64,000 nucleotides of DNA from Psychrobacter lutiphocae DSM 21542 (GTDB taxonomy: Bacteria; Pseudomonadota; Gammaproteobacteria; Pseudomonadales; Moraxellaceae): assembly GCF_000382145.1 (NCBI RefSeq), contig NZ_KB907633.1, forward strand, positions 1 through 64,000, read 5' to 3'. A model generated the notes under the pieces. The model ran no database searches and had not been told where the DNA came from. It worked only from the letters and a program-made list of their open reading frames with translations. The position numbers and the translations under genes were made by a program. Shown here piece by piece: positions 37,069 through 46,621 of this stretch (positions are counted from its first letter, which is position 1; each line of letters begins with the position of its first letter).

Positions 37069-38397
37069 TTATCCACTCACTGGAAAGAATACCAAGATAA
37101 GATGTAGCCAACCTGCCAAAAAGCCGGTAACCCCGCCTAAAATAATCAGGGTAGTCTCATCTTCTCTGAAGGCTGGACGCAATAAGTTTTGAAACTCATG
37201 TGAGGTTAACGCCTTAATACGCTCACAAAATAGCCCATAAATCTTACTGGCGCGACTTTCATTCAGCTCAGGATCTCGAATTGGTACCATAGTGGCATCA
37301 ATAGACTTATCAATTATAGTATTTTTTAATTGACCAAATTCACGGCGACCTAAGCCAACTCTCAAGGTGGTACTTACCACAGGTGACTCTAATAAAGCAT
37401 AGAGATGACGCTTCATCAATACTCGTGTTTCAGCTGCCTTTTTTCCATACATCATCTCATTCATAATATTCTCAAGAGTGACTAGCTCTTCGACCACAAT
37501 GCCAGCAAATACCTCAGAGACTTCAGGCTGACGTTTCATAAAGCCACCTTGCCAATTATAGGTATCAATACGTGGTAATACAGGCACAATAAAGGGGAAG
37601 CCTTTGACACGCTTAAATAGACGCAAATACCTAATGGGATGCGGGTCTACTGGATTAAATACCATCCAAATGGCAATCCAGTTGGTTAAAAATCCCCAGA
37701 TGGCGGCAAAAAATGGCACTGTCCAATGCTGTGGCACCAATAAATAGATAAACATTTGGATAATACCAAAGATAAATCCGATCAACGCACTAATATGCCA
37801 GATAAAGTTGATCTCTTTTTGACCTACCTTTAAAAACATATTGACCATCAAACGGCGATCATTCTCCATAGTCCGCACAATCATCTCGCGCATATCGACC
37901 AAGTTTTCAACATTATGGGTCAAGTCAACGACCAGCTCACGCATAATCTCTGGCAACTGCTGATGTGCATAGGCATAGATACGGCGCTTAACTGCATAGG
38001 GTAGATTGCTCCACAACGATGCTGAGCGCTCATTCATAATTTCATCAATCAACTGCTCAAGATTTTCATCCACCGTTTGAGTGATAAAGTCAGCCATTTC
38101 TTCAGGCTCCATCGCCTTAAAGAATTCATCAAGTGAACCCAGCTTAGAGAGAGTTTGATCAACAATGACTCCGGAAATTTTGCCCGCTTTGCGTGGCACG
38201 ATACCCTGCCAGCCTAATCCTTGCCAGTCATAGGGTAGATTTGGAATCTTGATGCCCCAAAATTTGATGGGGTAAAATAACATTTTTAGCGCCATCCACA
38301 CATGTGCCCAAGTAACAAATGCGGTTACAAAAGGGATGGTCATCATCGCAAAAAATTCAGGATGTTCTGTTAAGTATTGCCAGATTGAAGATAGCAT
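37069..38397 (-). CDS. DUF445-family membrane protein
   Basis: The 442-residue protein has membrane segments near both ends (about 15-38, 203-250 and 420-440) and a large helical middle part with the DUF445 pattern (KISGVIVDQTLSKLGSLDEF, IPVRDPELNES-like end). The function of this family is not established. It is transcribed alone, divergent from mrdA across a 590-bp region. Confidence 0.82.
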   Translation of the reverse strand: MLSSIWQYLTEHPEFFAMMTIPFVTAFVTWAHVWMALKMLFYPIKFWGIKIPNLPYDWQGLGWQGIVPRKAGKISGVIVDQTLSKLGSLDEFFKAMEPEEMADFITQTVDENLEQLIDEIMNERSASLWSNLPYAVKRRIYAYAHQQLPEIMRELVVDLTHNVENLVDMREMIVRTMENDRRLMVNMFLKVGQKEINFIWHISALIGFIFGIIQMFIYLLVPQHWTVPFFAAIWGFLTNWIAIWMVFNPVDPHPIRYLRLFKRVKGFPFIVPVLPRIDTYNWQGGFMKRQPEVSEVFAGIVVEELVTLENIMNEMMYGKKAAETRVLMKRHLYALLESPVVSTTLRVGLGRREFGQLKNTIIDKSIDATMVPIRDPELNESRASKIYGLFCERIKALTSHEFQNLLRPAFREDETTLIILGGVTGFLAGWLHLILVFFPVSG

Positions 38398-38679
38398 GTT
38401 GGGTGTATCACTTATACTTAGGCTGATTGTCGCAACCTATTTCCATGTTTTTATCATTTTAGAAAGCCAAATTTTAACCCGATTTATCTACAAAGTGTAG
38501 CCTAATACCTATTAATGTATAACCTAATACCTATTAATGTATAGCCTAACCTATTAATCCGATAAGGGGTTAATTTTAATCCGATAAGGGGTTGATTTAG
38601 CGTGACTAAATCCTTTTATGTTATTGATGATAGCCTGTTCACTATAACGACTGCAACCCATAATCCAAAATTTATATTA

Positions 38680-38814
38680 GTGTCTGTTAATTCGTAGTAA
38701 ACATCTAGTCTATTTTTTTTGTGTAAAGTTCGTGTAGAAATAGGTACAAAAAAATAAAGTTTTTCTTTAAGCCTAGGCTGCTATCAAGCACATATGGTAA
38801 AAGTTCAACAGATC
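38680..38814. mobile_element. 135-bp MITE-like element, family 2, copy 2
   Basis: Left end GTGTCTGTTAATTC and right end GTTCAACAGATC are imperfect inverted repeats; the right end is the exact complement of the left end of the copy at 31539. Interior blocks CGTGTAGAAATAGGTAC, TTTTTCTTTAAGCCTAG and CTATCAAGCACATATGG match that copy. The rest of 38398-38988 holds direct repeats CCTATTAATGTATA (38505-38550) and CCGATAAGGGGTT (twice). Confidence 0.65.
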
Positions 38815-38988
38815 TTAAGCAACGAGTTTTCATTTTTATGACTGGTCGCAAGCTTCTGTGGTTGTGCTATAATTTGCAAGCCGTGACTCGCCAAATGATC
38901 TTCATCAACGGTAACTGTCAATATTTCTTTGCACCTGCAAACTACCTTTTCACGCCTTGTAATTAATCGATTTAATGAAACCGCTTTC

Positions 38989-40974
38989 ATGAAACAACCA
39001 ATCTCTAGCGACACTCGCGAAGAAAACCGTGTATTTATCCACCGCATCTTATTTGCTGGTCTGTTTATCCTTCTAGGCTTGGCTATGCTTATGGTGCGCT
39101 ACTGGTACTTGCAGGTCTATTCGCATGAAAAGTATATTACCCAAGCTGAGAATAATCGAGTTAAGCTAATTTCAGACCCACCCTCACGCGGGTATATCTA
39201 TGATAGAAACGGAGTTTTGCTAGCAGATAACAAGCCAGTATTTACTGCCATGCTAAGCCCTGATGAAGTCAAAGACCCTAAACGAACGCTGGCTCTATTA
39301 GCACCTATTTTTAACTTATCAGATGAAGAGATCATCGATATCTTAGCGCGTATTGATAAAAATAAAAACGACCCAGTAACCATAAAAATTGATATTACAG
39401 ATGAACAGATGGCGCAGTTTAGTGAGCGCAAACCTTTTTTTAAGGGTGTAAGCATACAAAGCAAACTCACTCGCAGCTATCCTTATGACGAGCTGTTCGC
39501 TCACGTTATTGGTTATGTAGGACGCATTAATGATAAGGAGACCAAGCAAATCGATAAAGAGCGCTATGCAGGTACTGATTTAATTGGCAAAATTGGTATT
39601 GAAAAATACTATGAAGACTTATTATTGGGTAAACCAGGGTATCAGGCAGTAGAAACAAATGTTCATGGAGAGATATTACGCAAACTAGAAAGCACCCCAC
39701 CAGTTCCAGGGAATGATATTTATCTTAGCTTAGATTATGGACTACAAAAAGTAGCACAAGATCAACTCAATGGCCGCCGCGGTGCTATTGTCGCCATAGA
39801 TCCTACTAATGGTGATGTGTTAGCTTTTGTTAGCAACCCAAGTTTTGATCCAAACCCTTTTATCTCAGGTATTTCTTTTAAAGATTATGGCGCTTTACGT
39901 GATGATCCAGACCAGCCTTTATATAATCGTGCGCTACAAGGTATGTATCCCCCCGCCTCTACCATTAAGCCATTTGAGGGCTTAGCTGGCATTCATTATG
40001 GCATTATGGGGTGGAATGATACTATATATGATCCTGGTTACTTCAGCCTGCCAGGTGATAGCCACCGCTTTCGTGATTGGAAAAAAGGAGGGCATGGTAC
40101 GGTTGATTTGACCAAATCCATTGTGATGTCAGTGGATACCTATTACTACAAGCTATCATATCAGCTTGGTATTCAGCGCCTGCATGACTGGATGGTGAAG
40201 TTTGGTTTTGGTAAAGATACCGGCATTGATTTGCCCAACGAAAAATCAGGTATTATGCCCTCCCCGCAATGGAAAAAAGACACTTATAACAAAGACTGGC
40301 TGCCAGGTGAAACCATTTCTGTCAGTATTGGTCAGGGTTATTTTTTGGCAACCCCATTACAAGTTGCCAATGCCACCGCCATGACTGCAAGTTTGGGTAA
40401 AGAAATTACACCGCACATGCTCAAACGTTCTGAGGGTGCTGCTGAAGTACATCCGATTGATAAGCCCACTGGCGAAATTGAGTTTAATGGTACCGAGGCC
40501 GACTGGTTAAAAATGCACAATGCGATGGAGCAAACAGTCAAACGAGGTACCGCCCGCCGTATCTATACTCCACGCTATCGTATGGCGGGTAAAACGGGTA
40601 CTGCGCAAGTTAAGTCCATCCCACAAGGCAAAAGCTATAATAAAGCAGCTTTGGATAAGCGTCATTGGGACCATGCTTGGTTTACTGGCTTTGCGCCAGT
40701 AGATGACCCACAAATTGCTATTGCTATCTTGGTCGAAAATGGTGGTGGCGGAAGTACCACAGCGGCTCCTATCGGACGTGCGCTATTTGATTATTGGATA
40801 TTACAGCGTCCAAACAACCCGATTTTACCTCCAACTCCAGAGGAGCTTGCTGAAATAAAAACCAAAAAGGCCGCTGAAAAAGCAAAATTAGATGCCGAGC
40901 GTGACGCACAAGAGGCACTTGAAAAACAAGCTGAGGCGCAAGAAGCTACAAATAATAAACCTGACGCTGAATAG
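38989..40974 (+). CDS. mrdA: Penicillin-binding protein 2
   Basis: PBP2 is the transpeptidase of the elongasome that keeps rod or coccobacillary shape. MKQPISSDTREENRVF is chosen as start (661 residues). It has an N-terminal membrane segment (about 22-42), the class B dimerisation/pedestal domain, and the transpeptidase motifs STIK (in PPASTIKPFEG), a SxN equivalent and KTGTAQV. The C-terminus is a Lys/Glu/Ala-rich helix of about 45 residues that E. coli PBP2 has only in shorter form. Confidence 0.97.
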   Translation: MKQPISSDTREENRVFIHRILFAGLFILLGLAMLMVRYWYLQVYSHEKYITQAENNRVKLISDPPSRGYIYDRNGVLLADNKPVFTAMLSPDEVKDPKRTLALLAPIFNLSDEEIIDILARIDKNKNDPVTIKIDITDEQMAQFSERKPFFKGVSIQSKLTRSYPYDELFAHVIGYVGRINDKETKQIDKERYAGTDLIGKIGIEKYYEDLLLGKPGYQAVETNVHGEILRKLESTPPVPGNDIYLSLDYGLQKVAQDQLNGRRGAIVAIDPTNGDVLAFVSNPSFDPNPFISGISFKDYGALRDDPDQPLYNRALQGMYPPASTIKPFEGLAGIHYGIMGWNDTIYDPGYFSLPGDSHRFRDWKKGGHGTVDLTKSIVMSVDTYYYKLSYQLGIQRLHDWMVKFGFGKDTGIDLPNEKSGIMPSPQWKKDTYNKDWLPGETISVSIGQGYFLATPLQVANATAMTASLGKEITPHMLKRSEGAAEVHPIDKPTGEIEFNGTEADWLKMHNAMEQTVKRGTARRIYTPRYRMAGKTGTAQVKSIPQGKSYNKAALDKRHWDHAWFTGFAPVDDPQIAIAILVENGGGGSTTAAPIGRALFDYWILQRPNNPILPPTPEELAEIKTKKAAEKAKLDAERDAQEALEKQAEAQEATNNKPDAE

Positions 40975-41013
40975 TCAATTTGCTGAATAGTCAATTTGCT
41001 GAATAGTCAATTT
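40966..41013. repeat. 16-bp tandem repeat covering the mrdA stop codon
   Basis: GCTGAATAGTCAATTT occurs three times; the first copy holds the TAG stop of mrdA. As 16 is not a multiple of three, the copies provide stops in several frames. Confidence 0.95.
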
Positions 41014-41084
41014 AATATCGTTAATTCAGCATCGTCAACTCAATTTATATCAGAGACTGTATAGACCACCACGTGAGCGACAAC

Positions 41085-41765
41085 ATGAGTGCCAAGCATA
41101 GACAAAAACCGACCAAACAAAAAAGAGCTCCGACCAAAGCCAAAGCTGCCATCAGCCAAGTACGCATTATAGGTGGCCAATTCAAACGCCAATGGGTATC
41201 TTTTATTGATGCTGAAGGCTTACGTCCAAGTCCTGACAGGCTCAGAGAGACCTTATTTAACTGGTTACAGTTTGATCTGCACGAAGCCCATGTATTAGAT
41301 TTATGTGCAGGCAGTGGCGTACTTGGCTTTGAAGCACTCTCACGCGGCGCACAGCAGGTTACTTTTATCGAGCTACTAGCTCAACAAGCACAGCAAATTG
41401 CCCAAACGGCACACAAGCTAAAACTTACGACTGATCAATTTCGGATATATGTCGGTGATGCACAACACGTACTCACAACCGAACTCAACCCTATTAACAA
41501 TATCCAACCTAACTGTGAACAAACCAGCCACACCCAGCCCCCTTATCATCTAATATTTTTAGACCCTCCTTATGACTCAATGCTGTGGGTGTCTTTATTA
41601 AACATATTGATTCAGCAACAACTGGTTGACTCAAACACACTATTATATATAGAAGACAGACGAGAACTGAAAGAGACTTTATCTGACTTAATGCAGCCAT
41701 ATAAGGTATTAAAATCGACCAAAATTGGACAAATTTTTGCCAGCCTGATTCAAATATCGCTCTAA
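41085..41765 (+). CDS. rsmD: 16S rRNA (guanine966-N2)-methyltransferase
   Basis: RsmD methylates G966 of 16S rRNA. The Rossmann methyltransferase has RIIGGQFKRQWVSF, the SAM motif DLCAGSGVLGFEALSRGA and the catalytic LDPPYDS. Length is about 226 residues with a Lys-rich N-terminal tail and an Asn/Gln-rich loop before the catalytic motif. Start is ATG 41085; in-frame GTG 41073 is an alternative. Confidence 0.93.
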   Translation: MSAKHRQKPTKQKRAPTKAKAAISQVRIIGGQFKRQWVSFIDAEGLRPSPDRLRETLFNWLQFDLHEAHVLDLCAGSGVLGFEALSRGAQQVTFIELLAQQAQQIAQTAHKLKLTTDQFRIYVGDAQHVLTTELNPINNIQPNCEQTSHTQPPYHLIFLDPPYDSMLWVSLLNILIQQQLVDSNTLLYIEDRRELKETLSDLMQPYKVLKSTKIGQIFASLIQISL

Positions 41766-41909
41766 AAACACCCTTACTTTCGATTTTTGGTATTGGTTAC
41801 GGCTTCATATTAACTGTGATTGTCGCCCTACACCCTTAATAAAAAATCCAAACCACGTAGTTTGTAACAATCGATAGCCATAAAAAATGACAATATTTAC
41901 ATTCACTGG

Positions 41910-41938
41910 TTGCATTTTGTCTGCGTAATGCATACAAT
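41910..41938 (+). promoter_or_regulatory. Sigma-70 promoter of rplM-rpsI
   Basis: TTGCAT (41910-41915) and TACAAT (41933-41938) are separated by exactly 17 bp. Transcription would start near 41945, giving a leader of about 105 bases before rplM. Confidence 0.7.
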
Positions 41939-41951
41939 GTGCGTCTGTTTT

Positions 41952-42028
41952 TTGAGAGCCCCGTTTCCCCCAACACTCTCAACGACAGTGAAGTAGAAAC
42001 TCATAATTTCCATGACAACTGCTTCACT
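41952..42028 (+). promoter_or_regulatory. Structured leader of rplM with two hairpins
   Basis: TTGAGAG (41952-41958) pairs with CTCTCAA (41976-41982), and AGTGAAGTAG (41987-41996) pairs with CTGCTTCACT (42019-42028), 10 bp with one G-U. L13 is known to repress its own operon in E. coli, so this leader is a candidate L13 binding site. Confidence 0.5.
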
Positions 42029-42048
42029 CGACAACTTAAGGTTTAATC

Positions 42049-42477
42049 ATGAAAACACAAAGTGCAAAGCCCGCTGAGGTTACTCACGACTGGTATATCG
42101 TCGATGCTGAAGGTAAAACTTTAGGTCGTCTTGCCACTCAAATCGCTCACCGTTTGCGCGGTAAGCATAAGCCTTCTTTTACGCCACACGTTGACACTGG
42201 CGATTACATCGTTGTTATCAATGCAGACAAAGTAAAAGTTACTGGTAAGAAAGCCCAAGACAAAAAATACTATCGTCACAGTGGCTATCCTGGCGGCATT
42301 AAAGAAACAAACTTTACCAAGCTGATCGCTCATAAACCAGAAGAAGTACTTTTAAAAGCCGTAAAAGGTATGTTACCTAAAGGCCCTCTTGGTTATGCTA
42401 CCATCAAGAAGTTGAAGTTGTATGCGGGTACTGAGCATCCACATGCCGCCCAGCAGCCTCAAGAACTAGACATTTAA
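42049..42477 (+). CDS. rplM: Large ribosomal subunit protein uL13
   Basis: L13 is an early-assembly protein of the 50S subunit. The 142-residue sequence matches the family throughout: [44 protein letters not shown] and [12 protein letters not shown]. It forms an operon with rpsI, 21 bp downstream, from the 41910 promoter. Confidence 0.99.
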   Translation: MKTQSAKPAEVTHDWYIVDAEGKTLGRLATQIAHRLRGKHKPSFTPHVDTGDYIVVINADKVKVTGKKAQDKKYYRHSGYPGGIKETNFTKLIAHKPEEVLLKAVKGMLPKGPLGYATIKKLKLYAGTEHPHAAQQPQELDI

Positions 42478-42498
42478 TCGCATAATCAGGAGTAAGTT

Positions 42499-42885
42499 AT
42501 GGAACGCAATTACGGAACTGGTCGTCGTAAAACGTCAACTGCCCGCGTCTTTTTATCAAAAGGTACTGGTAATATCGTTGTAAACGGCAAGCCACTAGAT
42601 GAGTACTTTGGTCGTGAAACATCACGCATGGTTGTTCGTCAGCCACTAGAATTATTAGATGCCGCAGAAACCTATGATATCTACGCTACTGTTAAAGGTG
42701 GTGGTATTAATGGTCAAGCTGGTGCAATTCGCCACGGTATCACTCGTGCATTAATCGAATCTGACGAAACCTTAAAGCCTGCGTTAAAAGAAGCTGGTTT
42801 TGTTACACGTGATTCACGTCAAGTTGAACGTAAGAAATTGGGCCTACGCAAAGCGCGTAAGCGTCCACAATTCTCGAAACGTTAA
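42499..42885 (+). CDS. rpsI: Small ribosomal subunit protein uS9
   Basis: S9 binds the 30S head, and its C-terminal tail reaches the P-site tRNA. The 128-residue protein has [29 protein letters not shown] and the basic end [22 protein letters not shown] site precedes the ATG. Confidence 0.99.
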   Translation: MERNYGTGRRKTSTARVFLSKGTGNIVVNGKPLDEYFGRETSRMVVRQPLELLDAAETYDIYATVKGGGINGQAGAIRHGITRALIESDETLKPALKEAGFVTRDSRQVERKKLGLRKARKRPQFSKR

Positions 42886-42925
42886 TTTATGTAACGAGAC
42901 ACATCTTATTTGCATGTTTTATCTG

Positions 42926-42957
42926 AAAAAACCCTTGTTGACTCAAGGGTTTTTTTA
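42926..42957 (+). terminator. Rho-independent terminator of rplM-rpsI
   Basis: AAAAAACCCTTG and CAAGGGTTTTTTT pair around TTGACT, with a clean T run. Confidence 0.93.
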
Positions 42958-43196
42958 TTTTTACACAAGCGAATTTATTTTATTACTAAAATAGCTTAGA
43001 ATAGACACAATTAGTAATATTAGGCAAAGCCAATGTAACCCAACATCATATTATTAATGACAAATAACACAATGGAATTTAATGTTATTGTCTTCTTATT
43101 GCATTGGGTTTTACATACCAGTATGAAACAACAGCGGATACTTGTATATTAAGTGCCGTGTCTTGTTTCATGACATTTATCTGGAGGAAGTTTTTA

Positions 43197-43781
43197 ATGA
43201 GCCATGCCGAAGGCGTCAACATAAAACGCCGTAGAGTTCTGATCGCTTCTACTGCCGCCATTGGCGCAGTAGGGGTTGCTTCGGTGGCAACACCTTTTGT
43301 TCGTTCTTGGTATCCAAGTGCGAAAGCAGAAGCTGCAGGTGCTGCTGTAACTCAAGACATTAGTGCTATCGAAGATGGCATGATGATTGTCGTGAAATAC
43401 CGTGGTAAGCCAATCTTTGTGGTCAAACGTACGGATGAGATGGTTGCTAACTTGGAAAAAGTAAAACCCCAGTTAAGTGACCCAGAATCAGCAGAATCAA
43501 TACAACCTGAGTATGCCAAAAATGAAACCCGTTCACGCGAACCAAGTATCTTGGTCGTTGAAGGGGTTTGCACCCATTTAGGATGTGCACCTAACTATCG
43601 TCCTGAGGTCGGTGCTGCTGACTTAGGTGGTGCAAACTGGTACGGTGGATTTTTCTGCCCCTGCCACGGATCGCTATATGACTTAGCTGGTCGTGTTTAT
43701 AAGGGCGTACCTGCTCCTACCAACTTGCCAGTACCAGAGCATAGTATTGATGGTCCTATCTTAACTGTCGGGGAGGCATAA
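43197..43781 (+). CDS. petA: Ubiquinol-cytochrome c reductase iron-sulfur (Rieske) subunit
   Basis: The Rieske protein takes electrons from ubiquinol in the bc1 complex. ATG 43197 is chosen since GGAGGAAG lies 6 bases upstream. The N-terminus has a twin-arginine-like signal (IKRRRVLIAS) and membrane anchor; the 2Fe-2S ligands are in CTHLGC and CPCHGS. The 194-residue protein is followed 2 bp later by petB. Confidence 0.97.
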   Translation: MSHAEGVNIKRRRVLIASTAAIGAVGVASVATPFVRSWYPSAKAEAAGAAVTQDISAIEDGMMIVVKYRGKPIFVVKRTDEMVANLEKVKPQLSDPESAESIQPEYAKNETRSREPSILVVEGVCTHLGCAPNYRPEVGAADLGGANWYGGFFCPCHGSLYDLAGRVYKGVPAPTNLPVPEHSIDGPILTVGEA

Positions 43782-43783
43782 TC

Positions 43784-45010
43784 ATGAGTTTTGGTAAAAG
43801 AATGATGAGTTGGGTCGATGCCCGCTTCCCTGCGACTGAGACCTATGAATATCATATGTCAAAGTACTATGCACCAAAGAACTTTAACTTTTGGTACTTC
43901 TTTGGTGTGTTATCCATGATCGTATTGGTCAACCAGTTAGTGACTGGTATTTGGCTAACCATGATGTTTAACCCAAGTGCTGAAGGTGCTTTCGCCTCTG
44001 TTGAATACATCATGCGTGATGTCAAAGGTGGCTGGCTAATTCGCTATATGCACTCTACTGGTGCTTCTGCCTTCTTCGTGGTGGTCTACCTGCACATGTT
44101 CCGCGGTATGCTCTACGGCTCATATAAAAAGCCTCGTGAGCTAATTTGGCTCATTGGTATGGGTATCTACCTGTGTCTGATGGCCGAAGGTTTCTTTGGT
44201 TACCTACTGCCTTGGGGTAACATGTCATTTTGGGGTGCTCAGGTTATTTTGAACTTACCTGCGGCCATTCCTGTAATTGGTGACGGTCTTGCTGAATGGG
44301 TTCGTGGTGACTATCTAATTTCTGGTATCACCCTAAACCGCTTCTTCGCTCTACACGTTGTTGCCATTCCTTTGGTATTGGTTGGCTTAGTATTTATTCA
44401 CTTAGTTGCCCTACACCATGTAGGATCAAACAACCCTGATGGCGTTGATATCAAGAAACTAAAAGACAAAAATGGCGTACCATTAGATGGTGTTCCATTC
44501 CACCCATACTACACTGTGCATGACATGGTAGGTATTGTGGTCTTCTTCATTATCTTCTTTGCTGTGGTCTTCTTCTTCCCTGAAGGTGGTGGCTTCTTCC
44601 TAGAAAAGCCAAACTTTGAAGCAGCTAACTCATTGAAGACACCTGAGCATATTGCCCCTGTTTGGTACTACACCCCCTTCTATGCTATCTTACGTGCGGT
44701 GCCTGATAAGCTAGGTGGTGTTATCGCTATGGGTGGTGCTATTGCCATGCTATTTTTATTACCTTGGTTAGATCGTTCACCTGTAAAATCAATCCGTTAT
44801 AAAGGTATTTTGTCTAAGATTGCATTGGCTATCTTTGTTGTAAGCTTTATATTCCTCGGTTATTTAGGTGTCGCACCTTCTACTCCGGTTAACACTATCT
44901 TAGGCCGTATATTTACCATCTTATACTTCTTATACTTCTTGTTGATGCCAATTTACACATCAATTGAGACTTGTAAGCAGCCACCTGAACGCGTTACTGG
45001 AGGTCACTAA
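43784..45010 (+). CDS. petB: Cytochrome b subunit of bc1 complex
   Basis: Cytochrome b carries two hemes and both quinone sites. The 408-residue protein has about eight membrane helices, heme-ligand His pairs in RYMHSTGAS...VYLHMFRG and ALHVVAIP...IHLVALHH, and the Qo-site PEWY equivalent seen as APVWYYTPFYAILR. Its stop overlaps the petC start by one base. Confidence 0.98.
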   Translation: MSFGKRMMSWVDARFPATETYEYHMSKYYAPKNFNFWYFFGVLSMIVLVNQLVTGIWLTMMFNPSAEGAFASVEYIMRDVKGGWLIRYMHSTGASAFFVVVYLHMFRGMLYGSYKKPRELIWLIGMGIYLCLMAEGFFGYLLPWGNMSFWGAQVILNLPAAIPVIGDGLAEWVRGDYLISGITLNRFFALHVVAIPLVLVGLVFIHLVALHHVGSNNPDGVDIKKLKDKNGVPLDGVPFHPYYTVHDMVGIVVFFIIFFAVVFFFPEGGGFFLEKPNFEAANSLKTPEHIAPVWYYTPFYAILRAVPDKLGGVIAMGGAIAMLFLLPWLDRSPVKSIRYKGILSKIALAIFVVSFIFLGYLGVAPSTPVNTILGRIFTILYFLYFLLMPIYTSIETCKQPPERVTGGH

Positions 45011-45729
45011 TGAGTGCGTTAACTAAATCATTGACCGGAATCGGATTTGGTGTTGCTTTAACACTTGCGGCCACCACTTCTGCCCAAGCAGCAGGAGGTT
45101 CAGGTTGTGGTACGTTCACCAATGCTGAAGGTGTTGAAGAGCATTTGGCGTGTAGTACAGCGCCTATTGATTTTGCCAACAAGGGTTCATTACAACGTGG
45201 TGCTACCATGTTTATGAACTACTGTGCTGGCTGTCACACCGCTAAGTATGTACGTCATTCACGCATAGCTCAGGACTTAGAGATTCCACCTGAGCTCGTA
45301 GAGAAGTATTTGCTGGTCACTTCAGATCAAATCGGAGATCACATTGATGCTGGTATAGATCCTGAAGTTCAAGCTGACTGGTTTGGTGCTGCACCACCAG
45401 ACTTGTCATTAGAGACCCGCCTACGTAGTGATGACTGGGTTTACACCTATTTGTTAAGCTTCTATGAAGATCCAAGTCGTCCTTGGGGTGCTAATAACCT
45501 AGTACTACAAAATGCGGCCATGCCACATGTGTTACTTAACCTACAAAATGAACTGGGTGAAGAAGAATATCGCAGTCGTGTAGGTGACCTAGTTAACTTT
45601 ATGGCATGGATGGCTGAACCTGTACGTGAAGATCGTCAGCGTTACGGCTTCTTTGTCATTATCTTCTTACTAATTTTATTAATTCCTGTATATCTATTGA
45701 ACAAAGAATTCTGGAAAGACGTCAAATAA
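45010..45729 (+). CDS. petC: Cytochrome c1 subunit of bc1 complex
   Basis: Cytochrome c1 passes electrons from the Rieske protein to a soluble cytochrome. The 239-residue protein has a signal peptide (AATTSAQAA), the heme-binding CAGCH (about 73-77), a Met ligand region, and a C-terminal membrane anchor. Heme attachment needs the ccm genes found at 31.7-36.5 kb. Confidence 0.97.
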   Translation: MSALTKSLTGIGFGVALTLAATTSAQAAGGSGCGTFTNAEGVEEHLACSTAPIDFANKGSLQRGATMFMNYCAGCHTAKYVRHSRIAQDLEIPPELVEKYLLVTSDQIGDHIDAGIDPEVQADWFGAAPPDLSLETRLRSDDWVYTYLLSFYEDPSRPWGANNLVLQNAAMPHVLLNLQNELGEEEYRSRVGDLVNFMAWMAEPVREDRQRYGFFVIIFLLILLIPVYLLNKEFWKDVK

Positions 45730-45773
45730 ATTAGAGCAAATAGACGATAATAACAAAACAATCATAAAAATAA

Positions 45774-45808
45774 TAAAAAGGTGATAGTCTATCTATCGCC
45801 TTTTTTAT
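45774..45808 (+). terminator. Rho-independent terminator of petABC
   Basis: GGTGATAG and CTATCGCC pair (one G-T) around TCTAT, with an A run before and a T run after. Confidence 0.88.
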
Positions 45809-45898
45809 TTGTTAAAAAAAGGATGTTAAACATTAAACTATTGATTAACGTGGGTACTTTGGTTAGGATGCTAGTCTATTTTCTTTGTCTTGCCGTCT

Positions 45899-46513
45899 AT
45901 GATTGATCCTAAAGATATTCCTGAAAGCCAGCTTGTCCTGTATGCCGACGATGGCTACGATAGCCACGTTATCAGGTTGTTATTGGCTGAAAAAAATATT
46001 AATTATTATCTGTCTCTGCTAGATAGTGAGCGACCAGAGGATTTACGGCAATTAAATCCTTACAACACCCTACCAGTCTTAGTACACCGTGACTTTAGTT
46101 TGTATGAGCTCAATGTCATTTTTGAATATCTAGAAGATAGGTATCATGGGCACAAACTACTGCCCGAATCGCCAAAACAAAAAGCGCTACAAAGACAGCT
46201 AGCTTGGCGTATCCAAAATGATTGGCTTAAATTAGGGCGTATATTATTAACTCACAAAGACAGTATTAATCCTAGCCAAGCTAAGATTGCTAGACAACGC
46301 CTGTCTGATGCCTTGATTACTCTATCACCTGTGTTTGGGCAGTCTAGCTATTTTATGTCAGATGACTTTGGTTGGTGTGATGTTCTATTGGGGGCAATGC
46401 TCTATCGACTAGATGAGATGCAAATTGAATTACCAAGCCATTTGTGCCGCCCGCTAATAGACTATCAGCAGCGCTTATTTGAGCGTCACAGCTTTATCCA
46501 AACCATAGAGTAA
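45899..46513 (+). CDS. sspA: Stringent starvation protein A
   Basis: SspA binds RNA polymerase and alters promoter use under starvation and acid stress. The protein of about 204 residues has a glutathione S-transferase fold: an N-terminal thioredoxin-like part (LVLYADDGYDSHVIRLLLAEK, NPYNTLPVLVHRDFSLYEL) and a helical C-terminal part. ATG 45899 is preferred over TTG 45890. sspB follows after 108 bp. Confidence 0.92.
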   Translation: MIDPKDIPESQLVLYADDGYDSHVIRLLLAEKNINYYLSLLDSERPEDLRQLNPYNTLPVLVHRDFSLYELNVIFEYLEDRYHGHKLLPESPKQKALQRQLAWRIQNDWLKLGRILLTHKDSINPSQAKIARQRLSDALITLSPVFGQSSYFMSDDFGWCDVLLGAMLYRLDEMQIELPSHLCRPLIDYQQRLFERHSFIQTIE

Positions 46514-46621
46514 CGGGCTAGCTGAATTTTGGCCTGACTTTTAAGCAGCACACATAAACAACAGACATAAACAACACACATCATCACAACTATCTAGTAA
46601 TATCCTAACAGTGAGGTTTGC

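Noticed and set aside
41766-42048. Possible small RNA gene before rplM
   Set aside because: A promoter and hairpins are present but no terminator before rplM, so it is better read as the rplM leader.
43104-43196. Longer start of the Rieske protein
   Set aside because: The upstream codons lack a ribosome binding site, whereas GGAGGAAG stands 6 bases before ATG 43197, which gives a normal Rieske N-terminus.
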